DNA of 64,000 nt. Origin: Candidatus Stahliibacteriota bacterium. GTDB taxonomy: Bacteria; Hydrothermota; Tepidihabitantia; B3-TA06. The stretch lies in the NCBI GenBank assembly GCA_004375895.1, contig SOJW01000059.1, forward strand, positions 1-64,000, in the 5' to 3' direction. The translations under genes and the position numbers were made by a program. Below, one piece after another: positions 1-7,132 of the stretch; the stretch's first letter is position 1, and every line of letters starts with the position of its first letter. The notes below the pieces were generated by a model. That model did not search any database and had not been told where the DNA came from. It saw only the letters and a list, made by a program, of their open reading frames with translations.

Positions 1-162
1 TGGACAAGCCTGCAAAATTTAAGTTGGTCAAAAGGTGGACAAAAGCTGGTCAAAAGATGGTCAAAAGGGGGACAAAAGTAGGACACGCCAAAGAAATTAT
101 GCTGGTCAAAAACTGGTCAGAAGTTACCCGAAAGCTGGACACGAGGAATGTATGCCGGGTTG
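1..162. repeat. Long direct repeat, copy A (cut by window edge)
   Basis: This stretch is base-for-base identical to 1184-1345 over 162 bp. The copies diverge after '...GCCGGGTTG'. The left limit is unknown because copy A starts at the first base of the window. The two copies bracket about 1 kb carrying the HEPN/MNT toxin-antitoxin pair, so the arrangement may be a recombination or insertion scar. Most of the repeat is an 11-bp periodic array. Confidence 0.95.
25..146. repeat. 11-bp periodic array (TGGWCAAAAGN)
   Basis: Six consecutive 11-bp units run from 25 to 90, all variants of TGGTCAAAAGG or TGGACAAAAGC. After a 12-base interruption (91-102), four more degenerate units run to 146. The period is close to one DNA helical turn. 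Because 33 bp is 11 codons, one frame reads as a pseudo-repetitive Lys/Gly-rich peptide, which I think is a by-product. The same array recurs at 1208-1329. Confidence 0.8.
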
Positions 163-319
163 TACTGGTGACGCTTATTAATATCTTCACGAGTCCCAAA
201 ACGTACATATGGGGTAAGGTCGCGGTTTTGGGGATTGCGTTTTTTACCCTCATTGCCTGGATGGTGGTTACGGTTTTCTTTAAGCCGGCTATTTTTCGAT
301 AGGTTCTTTTTCCCTTGGG

Positions 320-348
320 TTGACACGTAGTCAGTCTCATGCTACAAT
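320..348 (+). promoter_or_regulatory. Sigma70-type promoter
   Basis: TTGACA at 320-325, a 17-bp spacer, then TACAAT at 343-348. A ribosome site (AGAGAGGTGA) and an ATG at 372 follow. It appears to be the promoter of a gene of which only the first codons remain. Confidence 0.75.
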
Positions 349-371
349 CGTTTAGTTAAAAGAGAGGTGAC

Positions 372-407
372 ATGACAAGAAAATTCACAGCCATCGTGGT
401 GAAGCAA
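372..407 (+). pseudogene. Possible 5' remnant of a HicB-type antitoxin gene
   Basis: After a good promoter and ribosome site, the first twelve codons read MTRKFTAIVVKQ. This resembles the start of HicB-family antitoxins, which often begin M(T/K)xxF.A.V.K followed by a glycine/aromatic stretch. The expected continuation is missing: the frame runs into sequence antisense to the 3' end of the HEPN gene and stops at 554 with no recognisable domain. I read it as a gene truncated where the toxin-antitoxin segment begins. The match is short, so a random short frame behind a promoter remains possible. Confidence 0.35.
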
Positions 408-434
408 GCCTGGATTACTCCTGGGATAGCGGTG

Positions 435-776
435 TTAAATCCGTTTCAGCATCTGTGTAATCAGGGGCTTCGTTTGAGGCAAATTCCTGGTTACTATCTC
501 CCAGATAATACTTACGTCAATTCCAAAGTATTCGTGGATTACAATATTACGTAAGCCGATCATCCTTTTCCAAGGAATGTCAGGATACCCTTCTCTCACC
601 TCTGGTGGTATGCCCTTTGAAGCTTCGCCGATAACTTCCAGGTTTCTTAGGACTGCATCTATTGCCATGTCGTTATCCTTGAAGACCTCGAAGGTCAGAC
701 CATGGGTGTAGCGTTCAACCTTGTCGATAGCTTCGGCTATCTCCTCGACAAGGATCTTGCAAGACCTTCCTTTCAC
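435..776 (-). CDS. hepT: HEPN-domain toxin (HepT-like, DUF86)
   Basis: A 113-residue protein of the HEPN/DUF86 family, the ribonuclease partner of MNT-type nucleotidyltransferase antitoxins. The catalytic RX4HXY motif is present as R76-N-I-V-I-H81-E-Y83. Helical HEPN hallmarks precede it (an acidic 'DMAIDAVLRNLEVIGEA' helix at about 37-53). It starts at a GTG that overlaps the stop of the upstream antitoxin gene by four bases (GTGA, 773-776), so the two are translationally coupled. In characterised systems HepT cleaves RNA such as tRNA and is silenced when MntA transfers AMP to the motif tyrosine; this tyrosine is present. Both catalytic residues are intact, so the toxin is probably functional. 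Confidence 0.88.
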   Translation of the reverse strand: MKGRSCKILVEEIAEAIDKVERYTHGLTFEVFKDNDMAIDAVLRNLEVIGEASKGIPPEVREGYPDIPWKRMIGLRNIVIHEYFGIDVSIIWEIVTRNLPQTKPLITQMLKRI

Positions 777-1063
777 GCGTAGCGTACCTCTTTCAGGATA
801 TTTCCCCTTAGCGAAGCTCGCAAGGCTTTAACCGTGACGAGGTCCACACCCTGGCCCAGAATCTCTTCGAGGAACTCCTTCAGGTCAACAAACTCCCAGC
901 CGATAGGTTGATTGAATTCTACCAGTATATCCACGTCACTTGCCTGGGATTCCTCACCCTTGGCGTATGAGCCAAAAACCCCAATCTGGTTTACCTTGAA
1001 CTTCTCCCTGAGAAGGGGTTTATGCCTCCTTAACGTCGCCTTTATCTCTTCGAGGGTTTTCAT
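773..1063 (-). CDS. mntA: Minimal nucleotidyltransferase antitoxin (MntA-like)
   Basis: A 96-residue minimal nucleotidyltransferase. The pol-beta signature GSYAKG (31-36) is followed by S42-D-V-D45 with the two metal-binding aspartates, and a third acidic residue lies in 'GVDLVT' (D74). This is the usual size for MNT antitoxins paired with HEPN toxins. It is first in a two-gene operon, preceded by a Shine-Dalgarno (AGGTGA) and a TTGCCT-16-TAAACT promoter at 1080-1107. By family knowledge it inactivates the HEPN partner by adding AMP. The pair lies between two copies of a long direct repeat, which suggests acquisition as a unit. Confidence 0.88.
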   Translation of the reverse strand: MKTLEEIKATLRRHKPLLREKFKVNQIGVFGSYAKGEESQASDVDILVEFNQPIGWEFVDLKEFLEEILGQGVDLVTVKALRASLRGNILKEVRYA

Positions 1064-1079
1064 AACTTCACCTATGCTA

Positions 1080-1107
1080 AGTTTACTCAGATTGTGGCTT
1101 AAGGCAA
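1080..1107 (-). promoter_or_regulatory. Promoter of the mntA-hepT operon
   Basis: On the minus strand TTGCCT (1102-1107), a 16-bp spacer and TAAACT (1080-1085) lie 17 bases upstream of the mntA start. The spacing matches other promoters in this window. Confidence 0.5.
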
Positions 1108-1183
1108 GCCTTGGGACGCATCTTTCCCTTCATATTTGAACCCAACACGTCACCAGATGCCTTCAAAAAAACTCCCCAAAAGC

Positions 1184-1345
1184 TGGACAAGCCTGCAAAA
1201 TTTAAGTTGGTCAAAAGGTGGACAAAAGCTGGTCAAAAGATGGTCAAAAGGGGGACAAAAGTAGGACACGCCAAAGAAATTATGCTGGTCAAAAACTGGT
1301 CAGAAGTTACCCGAAAGCTGGACACGAGGAATGTATGCCGGGTTG
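1184..1345. repeat. Long direct repeat, copy B
   Basis: Identical to 1-162. The bases before it (ending CCCCAAAAGC) continue the 11-bp rhythm weakly, which suggests the original element was longer on its left side. The downstream flank is unrelated to that of copy A apart from a nearby GGTGACG. Confidence 0.95.
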
Positions 1346-1379
1346 GACGTAAAGGTGACGGGGCAAGCACTTCTTTATT

Positions 1380-1612
1380 GTCATTGCGAGGGTGTCGGGG
1401 ACACCCGAAGTACGCTGGCGACGACGCTTGCGGAGTTCCGGAGGGCGAACGAAGGGAGCAATCTCATATACTAGCCGTGCTTGCTTGGAGACGACCTTTG
1501 ATCACCCTAGATGCGGATAGGTGGGTGATGAGGGGTTAGTAATAATCCTCGCATTGTGCCATCTATGAGATTGCCGCGTCGTAACGTCTGCGACGCTACT
1601 CCTCGCAATGAC
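1380..1612. repeat. Nested palindromic element, GTCATTGCGAGG family
   Basis: A perfect 12-bp inverted repeat bounds the element: GTCATTGCGAGG at 1380-1391 and its complement at 1601-1612. A second inverted pair is nested inside: GCAATCTCATA at 1458-1468 and its complement at 1564-1574. No convincing gene lies inside. Related elements occur at 1818-1855 (half), 7133-7272 and about 27250-27290 (relic). Similar GTCATTGCGAGG-type elements are common dispersed repeats in environmental bacterial genomes. It resembles a non-autonomous, MITE-like or REP-like unit. Confidence 0.75.
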
Positions 1613-1674
1613 GGAGTAAGAAGACTTGACAACGCCCAATAAGATAATATTATAACGTGATTTGGAATTCGTAG

Positions 1675-1735
1675 GGGCCGACCTTAAGGTCGGCCCGATT
1701 CATTGAAATTTGGCGGGCCGGTTTAAAACCGGCCC
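1675..1735. repeat. Two adjacent GC-rich palindromes
   Basis: A perfect 22-bp palindrome (1675-1696, half-site GGGCCGACCTT) is followed 18 bases later by a 21-bp near-palindrome (1715-1735) with 10-bp arms GGGCCGGTTT. Their similar layout suggests one dispersed repeat unit with two hairpins. Confidence 0.75.
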
Positions 1736-1817
1736 CTTCCTCAGAGTTCAGTCCAGCGCGTCACCCGAGACGTATAAGGTGGTGCTGGTAAAGTAAGGAG
1801 CATTCCCTTCGGGAATA

Positions 1818-1855
1818 GATCGCCACGGTCGCCTTCGGCTCCCTCGCGATGACAT
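1818..1855. repeat. Half copy of the GTCATTGCGAGG-type element
   Basis: The string GATCGCCAC...CTCGCGATGACATCT closely matches the right end of the element at 7133-7272. The left half is absent, so this is a fragment. The rest of 1613-2005 shows no gene. Confidence 0.5.
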
Positions 1856-1955
1856 CTATCCAATCGGCGATCCGAAGGAGAACGACTCTCAGGAGTTCTC
1901 ATCTGCGGTTAGTTCCCCCTGCGATCTTTTTGCGTTAGCGAAAAGGAGCATAGTC

Positions 1956-1997
1956 TATCCTCCCTCTTGATGGGGGAGGATAGAGATGGGGGTGCAA
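1956..1997. repeat. C/G-rich hairpin repeat (TCCTCCC...GGGAGGA family)
   Basis: Stem TATCCTCCC (1956-1964) pairs with GGGAGGATA (1974-1982) and is followed by a GATGGGGGTG tail. The same unit and tail occur in the cluster at 12893-13026, so it belongs to a dispersed repeat family. Confidence 0.65.
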
Positions 1998-2005
1998 AAT
2001 TACCC

Positions 2006-2033
2006 TTGACAAGCAATGTAACGAGAATATCAT
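2006..2033 (+). promoter_or_regulatory. Promoter upstream of the methyltransferase gene
   Basis: TTGACA (2006-2011), a 16-bp spacer and TATCAT (2028-2033). The gene starts about 83 bases after the expected start site with a GGAGG ribosome site, so its message has a conventional leader. Confidence 0.6.
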
Positions 2034-2122
2034 TAGAATGGTCTTTCGATCCTGCGGGATAGGATTCAAGTAAGAACTATCGTAGTGTTGCTCTGTTTGG
2101 GCTTAAGATTGGAGGTTAGTAT

Positions 2123-2830
2123 ATGGAACGTCAAAAACGCCCAAAAGTAACTACGCGAGGGATAATCGGTGCCTTAATGCCGCTGCGGGCGGCGATCATT
2201 GGTGGAGCTTGTTTCTTTCTTGCGGCATGGAAACTCAACATCGTTAGAGGGTGGATATATTTCGGGATGGCTCTTGTGGGGGCGCTGGCGGGAGCGATTA
2301 TTATGATTACGTGTATACCGGGGCTTGCACACGAGAGGGCGAAAGCAAAGGAAGGAACAAAGACCTGGGATAAGATATTGTTGCTCATCTATTTCATATT
2401 AGGACTTATCGTTATGCCGGTTGTGGCCGGGTTGGATGTAGGCAAGTTTTGCTGGACGCTGCTGCCTGCCTATTTCGTAGTTATTGGTATAGCCGTTTAC
2501 GTGTTTGCTTTTGCGCTCACCCTATGGGCGATGCTGTCAAATCCCTTCTTTGAGAGTACGGTGCGTATCCAGAAAGATAGGGACCAGAAAGTTATAAGCA
2601 CCGGTCCTTACAGGTTTGTGCGACATCCGGGTTACGTAGGGATGCTGATAGGTTCGCTTCACCTTCCTTTCGTAATCGGTTCAATGTATGCGCTGATTCC
2701 GGCAGGTGTGATGATAATCCTCGCACTAATAAGAACCTATCTGGAAGACAAGACACTGCAGGAAGAGTTGAATGGATACAAAGAGTATGCTGCGAAGGTT
2801 AAGTACAGGTTGTTTCCAGGGATATGGTAG
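2123..2830 (+). CDS. Isoprenylcysteine methyltransferase-like integral membrane methyltransferase
   Basis: A 235-residue multi-pass membrane protein. Hydrophobic segments lie at about 20-37, 44-67, 87-105, 113-140 and 170-200. The C-terminal third carries the motif STGPYRFVRHPGYVG (about 162-176), which in ICMT and phospholipid N-methyltransferase families lies in the S-adenosylmethionine pocket. It ends in a short charged helix, as these proteins do. The methyl acceptor cannot be read from sequence: a lipid, a small molecule or a protein C-terminus are all possible. It is preceded by TTGGAGG and stands alone, with repeat-rich DNA upstream. Confidence 0.8.
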   Translation: MERQKRPKVTTRGIIGALMPLRAAIIGGACFFLAAWKLNIVRGWIYFGMALVGALAGAIIMITCIPGLAHERAKAKEGTKTWDKILLLIYFILGLIVMPVVAGLDVGKFCWTLLPAYFVVIGIAVYVFAFALTLWAMLSNPFFESTVRIQKDRDQKVISTGPYRFVRHPGYVGMLIGSLHLPFVIGSMYALIPAGVMIILALIRTYLEDKTLQEELNGYKEYAAKVKYRLFPGIW

Positions 2831-2886
2831 AAGGACAGATACTTGGACTCTCTCTCAAAACCGATTTCCTTGGGTTTTTAATGCTC

Positions 2887-2907
2887 CTTTCGTCCTTCGG
2901 ACGAAAG
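2887..2907. other. Hairpin after the methyltransferase gene
   Basis: CTTTCGTCC and GGACGAAAG form a 9-bp stem with a 3-base loop, 56 bases after the stop codon. There is no T-run on either side, so it is at best a weak terminator. The rest of 2831-3000 shows no gene that I trust. Confidence 0.4.
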
Positions 2908-3000
2908 ATCGCAGTGGTGTGGCCTGCGGCCGCTATGGGGTCCCCGCACGGATGCGCCTGCGCCCCAGTCGGGTGAAGCAGACGTGTGGGGTGAATATCC

Positions 3001-3028
3001 TTGACAATCCAAAGCCAGTGGAGATAAT
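3001..3028 (+). promoter_or_regulatory. Promoter of the aldolase/dehydrogenase operon
   Basis: TTGACA (3001-3006), a 16-bp spacer and GATAAT (3023-3028). Six bases later is the ATG of a 7-codon minigene at 3035, so transcription should start at or next to that ATG. Confidence 0.75.
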
Positions 3029-3034
3029 TAAGAA

Positions 3035-3058
3035 ATGAAAGGGAAAAAAGCAGCGTAA
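3035..3058 (+). CDS. Leaderless 7-codon minigene (MKGKKAA) before the aldolase gene
   Basis: ATG-AAA-GGG-AAA-AAA-GCA-GCG-TAA encodes MKGKKAA. The ATG lies six bases after the -10 hexamer, the same spacing as at the other leaderless starts here. The TAA ends one base before the ATG of the class II aldolase gene (TAACATG). The aldolase start has no Shine-Dalgarno at usable distance; AAAGGG is about 16 bases away. I infer that a ribosome loads on the 5' end at this minigene, terminates, and restarts at the aldolase. The peptide probably has no function of its own, though a sensing leader role is possible. Promoter and spacing are seen; translation is inferred. Confidence 0.55.
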   Translation: MKGKKAA

Positions 3059-3059
3059 C

Positions 3060-4136
3060 ATGCTGAAGCAAGATAACCTGGTGTTCCGCTTCCACGGGAA
3101 ACCTACCACTTCTCTTGATACCCTTGCACAAAAGCTCAGGAAGGTCCTTGAGGCACACGGCTACCATTATAGCCGGATTTCACGCTCCCCTCGGCTGGTG
3201 CTCAACTTCATCTCCAATGACGCTGTCAAGTCATACCGACGTAAGGCACAGGCCACATTCGTGCTCTCGCTGTTGGAGGCATCCGAGGTTTCCCAAGACC
3301 CCATCCGGGCATGGTACCCCTACCTGGTGCGGGCGCTTTCCAACATGCTTCTGGTTTATATCCCTGGCAGCCAGGCCCACTTTTTGACCCTGGATCTGGG
3401 GCACTTTGTGGAGTCGGAAGGGGAAGGGTTCGCAGAAAGACTGTTTAAGCGGATTAACCCCATGGCCTCTTCGGTTCTCGTGGTTAACAACCGATTCGAG
3501 CAAGACCTCGAGCCCGAGCTTTGGGAAGGGGATGAGCTTACCCGCGCGCTTTCTGTGGCAGGGTGCAAGCTGGGCGAATGGAGCCTTTTGCCCGCCGCCT
3601 TTCCAATCGAAGAGATCCTTTCGGCGGAGGATTTTCGCCATGTCAAGCGCCTCTACGGGATCGGAGGACTCTCCTACGGGAACCTTTCGGTGCGCGAGGA
3701 TGGGAGCCGTTTCTGGATGAGCGCCTCCGGAGTGGACAAGTCGAAGCTCTCTGAGATCGGCAGGGATATCCTTCTGGTTAAGGATTACGACGCGACAGCG
3801 AACGCCATCGTCCTTTCCGTGCCGCCGAACGTTGAGCCACGCAGGGTCTCGGTGGACGCCATCGAACACTGGCTTATATACCGTGAGCACCCGGAGGTGG
3901 GAGCCATCATCCACGTTCACGCCTGGATGCAGGGGGTGCCCACCACCCAATTCCAGTACCCCTGTGGAACCTATCAGCTTGGCCAGGCGGTTGCAGAAAA
4001 GGTGCGCCAAAGCCCTGATCCAGCCAGCGCGGTGGTAGGGCTCAAAAACCACGGACTGACCGTTACCGGACGAAACCTTGCCCACATCCTCGATCGTATC
4101 GACGGGAAGCTCATCAAGCAAGTCCCTATGGAATGA
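3060..4136 (+). CDS. Class II aldolase/adducin-family protein with extra N-terminal domain
   Basis: 358 residues. The C-terminal half (about 190-350) is a class II aldolase/adducin domain, with GNLSVR near 219-224, 'SASG' for the phosphate loop, the metal-binding HVH in 'IIHVHAWMQG' at about 280-289, and a further histidine in 'LKNHGL'. The family performs retro-aldol or related chemistry on sugar phosphates with a divalent metal. The first 175 residues are unlike a standard aldolase and I do not recognise them; a typical family member is only about 210-240 residues. It overlaps the downstream zinc dehydrogenase by four bases (ATGA), so the two probably serve one carbohydrate pathway. Its start is coupled to the minigene at 3035-3058. 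Confidence 0.8.
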   Translation: MLKQDNLVFRFHGKPTTSLDTLAQKLRKVLEAHGYHYSRISRSPRLVLNFISNDAVKSYRRKAQATFVLSLLEASEVSQDPIRAWYPYLVRALSNMLLVYIPGSQAHFLTLDLGHFVESEGEGFAERLFKRINPMASSVLVVNNRFEQDLEPELWEGDELTRALSVAGCKLGEWSLLPAAFPIEEILSAEDFRHVKRLYGIGGLSYGNLSVREDGSRFWMSASGVDKSKLSEIGRDILLVKDYDATANAIVLSVPPNVEPRRVSVDAIEHWLIYREHPEVGAIIHVHAWMQGVPTTQFQYPCGTYQLGQAVAEKVRQSPDPASAVVGLKNHGLTVTGRNLAHILDRIDGKLIKQVPME

Positions 4137-5245
4137 AGGCGCTGCGCTGCCGTGTCTCTATACCTCGATATCTCTTAGCCAAGGTCCTGGGCAAACGTTA
4201 CCCGATCCCCTTTCTTCCTCTCCGTTTAGTTGATATTTCTGAACCTTCTGCTCCTCCGGGTTGGGTGAAGGTAAAGGTACGTCTTTGCGGTATCTGCGGT
4301 TCGGATATCGCCCTGCTTTACGGGAAGAACTCACCGCGATTGTCGCCTTTCTTTTCCTTTCCGGCTGTCCTTGGTCATGAGATATTTGGCGAGTTGGACG
4401 GCAAGCGGGTGGTGGTGAATCCAAATCTCGCCTGTAGAGAACGGGGGTTAGAGCTGTGTGCTGCGTGCGCAAGAGGCGAGGAAGGTATCTGCCAGAATAC
4501 TGCGGAGGGGGCTTTTGCCCCGGGGATGCTTGGCTTCTGCCGCGATCTCGTGGGTGGATGGGGTGAGTGGATTTGGGCTCATCCAGATAAGGTTCATCCC
4601 GTCCCTGAGAGGGTACCGGACGAGCGGGCGGTTTTAACCGAACCCCTGGCTGTGGTGCTGCGGGGACTGCGGAACTTTGATCTGTCAAATGACGGAAAGG
4701 CGCTTGTTATCGGCGCAGGAACCATAGGCCTGATTACAATAAGACTGTTACGGATACTCGGCTATAAAGCTGAGATTCATGTGGCGGCACGGTATCCTAA
4801 ACAGGCTGAACTGGCAATAGAGCTTGGGGCGGATAGAGTATACTCTGATGTTTGGGACGCACCGCGCCTGGTAGGCGCCAAATCCTACAGGGCTATAATC
4901 GGGCCGCCGGCGTGGCGGGGTGGTTTTGATGTGGTGGTAGACGCCGCCGGAAGCAAAACCAGTCTGGAACAGGCCTCGTGGGCGACAAGGGAAGGCGGGA
5001 AGGTATTGCTGTTAGGCTCACCAGGTCAGATGAAACATGATTTCTCTCCCCATTGGTTCCGTGAGGTGAAGCTTCTGGGGACCTACATCTACTCAAATGC
5101 CGACTTCAGGCGGGCAGTAGACCTTCTTCCCAAAATGGAGGGCATCGAGAAGCTCGTCACTCACAAGTTTCTGTTGTCCGATTGGCGCAAGGCCATCCGC
5201 ACGGTTATCCACCGCCGCGGCATCAAGGTTGTGTTCAAACCGTAA
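4133..5245 (+). CDS. Zinc-dependent medium-chain alcohol/polyol dehydrogenase
   Basis: 370 residues of the MDR superfamily. Catalytic zinc ligands are the cysteine in 'CGICGSD' (about 53-59) and 'GHE' (about 82-84). A cysteine-rich structural-zinc lobe follows (CRERGLELCAACARGEEGIC). The Rossmann fold starts at 'ALVIGAGTIGL' (about 185-195), followed by 'VVDAAGS'. The layout matches sorbitol/threonine dehydrogenase-type enzymes that oxidise a secondary alcohol with NAD(P). The specific substrate cannot be named. Start and stop overlap with the aldolase (ATGA) suggests a two-step conversion, for example oxidation of a sugar alcohol followed by carbon-carbon cleavage. Near the C-terminus it is slightly divergent but full length. 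Confidence 0.85.
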   Translation: MKALRCRVSIPRYLLAKVLGKRYPIPFLPLRLVDISEPSAPPGWVKVKVRLCGICGSDIALLYGKNSPRLSPFFSFPAVLGHEIFGELDGKRVVVNPNLACRERGLELCAACARGEEGICQNTAEGAFAPGMLGFCRDLVGGWGEWIWAHPDKVHPVPERVPDERAVLTEPLAVVLRGLRNFDLSNDGKALVIGAGTIGLITIRLLRILGYKAEIHVAARYPKQAELAIELGADRVYSDVWDAPRLVGAKSYRAIIGPPAWRGGFDVVVDAAGSKTSLEQASWATREGGKVLLLGSPGQMKHDFSPHWFREVKLLGTYIYSNADFRRAVDLLPKMEGIEKLVTHKFLLSDWRKAIRTVIHRRGIKVVFKP

Positions 5246-5272
5246 CCCAGTTGCTTCAGCCTGTGAAAACCC

Positions 5273-5300
5273 TTGACAAGCCTCAATACTAAGGTATTAT
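5273..5300 (+). promoter_or_regulatory. Promoter of the seven-repeat secreted protein gene
   Basis: TTGACA (5273-5278), 16-bp spacer, TATTAT (5295-5300). A GGAGGTG ribosome site (5314-5320) precedes the ATG at 5326. Confidence 0.75.
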
Positions 5301-5325
5301 TGATAAATAACTTGGAGGTGCAAAG

Positions 5326-7122
5326 ATGAAAAGGTTTACCTTGCTGCTGGTCATGGTCGCAGTCCTTATATCTACCACAGCCCACGCAGGCTGGACTAAG
5401 ACTTACGGAGGAGCGGGGGGGGAATGGGGGAATTCGGTCCAAGAGACCACAGACGGTGGCTATATTATAGTGGGAACAGATTTCGCAGGGACAGGTAGGG
5501 AGTACGACCTATGGCTTCTCAAAACTAACTCGGAGGGAGATACCTTATGGACTCGTACCTACGGGAAAGCTGACTGGATTAATGATTTTGGCGGGTGCGT
5601 GCGGGAAACCAGTGATGGTGGTTACATCATTCTGGGCTCCACCCAAAACTCTCGCACACTCCCCCCTGACTTGTGGCTAATTAAAACGGACGAAATGGGG
5701 GACACTTTGTGGACACAGACCCATGGAGGGGTTTTCCAAGATTGGGGTGGGGGGGTGCAAGAGACGGGTGATGGAGGCTACATAATTGTGGGTTATACGG
5801 ACCTGGATCCCTATAACCCCGTTTACCACGGAGATCTCTGGCTTGTTAAGACTGATGCCCTGGGCGACACCTTGTGGACACGCACCTATGGAGGTGATCT
5901 CACCGATGTGGGGGACTGGGTGCAAGAAACCTCGGATGGGGGATATATAATCACCGGCTTTACCGCTTCCTTCAGCGAGGAACAGGGACCGAGACAACTC
6001 TGGTTACTGAAGACCGATAAGTATGGCGATACCTTGTGGACGCGGCGCTACGGCGCCGGTAATCAACTTGACGAAGAAGGTTACTGTGTTCGTGAAACCA
6101 GCGGCGGTGGATACATTATTTCAGGGAGTATAGGATACAACATCTGGTTGCTCAAAACCGATGAAGATGGTGATACCCTTTGGACGCGGACCTATGGCAG
6201 GAATTTCTGGGATGAAGGGAGACGCGTGGAGGAAACAAAGGATGGCGGTTACATAGTCGTTGGTTGGTCGTGGTTTTATGTCAGGGGAGAAAATGATGTA
6301 TGGTTACTTAAAACTGACGAGAACGGTGACACGCTGTGGACACAGCTTTACGGGGGAGGCGGAGAGGATTTCGGCTACGAGTTGGACCAGACCTCGGATG
6401 GCGGCTACATTATCGTGGGTTCGACAGAATCCTTTGGGGGAGGAAGCAGGGACCTCTGGCTTATCAAGACAGATTCCCTCGGGAATATGCCTCTCGAGAT
6501 ATCTTGTTCCAAAATAATTGTTCCGAAAGAAGGGGCAGACATTGACAGCATGATTCCTCATGCTCATTTTACGAATCTTAGCACTAAAAATTACCCCAAG
6601 CCCTTCTACTGCCACTGTAAGATTACAGATTTTTCGTTCCACAGTGAGGTTTATCACGATAGTGTGCTTATCCAGAAAGGGCTTAACCCCTGGGAAACAG
6701 TGGAGAAAATAGAGTATACGGGTGTGAAGTTTGCTGAATGGAAAGCGGAGGGTATCTCAGATTACGAGGCTGTGTTTTACGCGACAAGTGCTGGTGAGGA
6801 TTCTTTGCCTTCCAGGCCGAGGTCGGTTACTTTCCGTTGCACTTCTGTGAGAGAGCAGCCGGTTGCTGAGCCTGCGGCGGATTGGGAGGTAGTTAGCTCT
6901 ATCGGTCCTCAGATTATCCTGCGTTACGCGGATCAACCCCAAGGCTTCCACGCTTCAGTGTTCAATGCCGCAGGTCAAAAAGTAGGAGAGATGCATTCTG
7001 CAAGTCCATCCGGCACAATCACCTGGCCCGTAACACACCATGACTTCTCACCCGGAGTTTACTTCTTCAGACTTGAGTCCGGCGCGGCACACAAAACTCA
7101 GAAGGTGATTCTGATTCGGTAG
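5326..7122 (+). CDS. Secreted seven-repeat beta-propeller protein with C-terminal sorting domain
   Basis: 598 residues. A signal peptide (about 1-22, ending AHA) is followed by seven consecutive repeats of roughly 45-58 residues spanning about 23-390. Each repeat has the pattern 'GxxVQETxDGGYIIVG...DLWLLKTDxxGDTLWTRTYGG'. Seven copies would close a seven-bladed propeller. A beta-rich linker follows, then a C-terminal domain from about 520 ending 'GVYFFRLESG...TQKVILIR', typical of type IX-secretion (Por) sorting domains. The protein is therefore probably exported and attached to or released from the cell surface. No catalytic motif is seen; binding to a ligand or to other surface proteins is plausible. 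The strong similarity among repeats suggests recent repeat expansion or gene conversion. Confidence 0.8.
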   Translation: MKRFTLLLVMVAVLISTTAHAGWTKTYGGAGGEWGNSVQETTDGGYIIVGTDFAGTGREYDLWLLKTNSEGDTLWTRTYGKADWINDFGGCVRETSDGGYIILGSTQNSRTLPPDLWLIKTDEMGDTLWTQTHGGVFQDWGGGVQETGDGGYIIVGYTDLDPYNPVYHGDLWLVKTDALGDTLWTRTYGGDLTDVGDWVQETSDGGYIITGFTASFSEEQGPRQLWLLKTDKYGDTLWTRRYGAGNQLDEEGYCVRETSGGGYIISGSIGYNIWLLKTDEDGDTLWTRTYGRNFWDEGRRVEETKDGGYIVVGWSWFYVRGENDVWLLKTDENGDTLWTQLYGGGGEDFGYELDQTSDGGYIIVGSTESFGGGSRDLWLIKTDSLGNMPLEISCSKIIVPKEGADIDSMIPHAHFTNLSTKNYPKPFYCHCKITDFSFHSEVYHDSVLIQKGLNPWETVEKIEYTGVKFAEWKAEGISDYEAVFYATSAGEDSLPSRPRSVTFRCTSVREQPVAEPAADWEVVSSIGPQIILRYADQPQGFHASVFNAAGQKVGEMHSASPSGTITWPVTHHDFSPGVYFFRLESGAAHKTQKVILIR

Positions 7123-7132
7123 CCACCTTATT

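Noticed and set aside
25-146. 11-bp array as a CRISPR
   Set aside because: Units are head-to-tail without spacers and too short for CRISPR repeats; no cas genes are present anywhere in the window.
24-302. 92-codon plus-strand frame through the long repeat, ending in a hydrophobic segment
   Set aside because: The first half is the 11-bp array read in frame. The second half (163-301) has a membrane-like segment and may be a remnant, but there is no promoter, ribosome site or recognisable family.
1111-1539. 142-codon frame over repeat copy B and the GTCATTGCGAGG element
   Set aside because: It consists of two unrelated repeats read through, with no family match and no start signals.
3231-4121. 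296-codon minus-strand frame opposite the aldolase
   Set aside because: It is an antisense open frame with no motifs; the plus-strand frame has all class II aldolase signatures.
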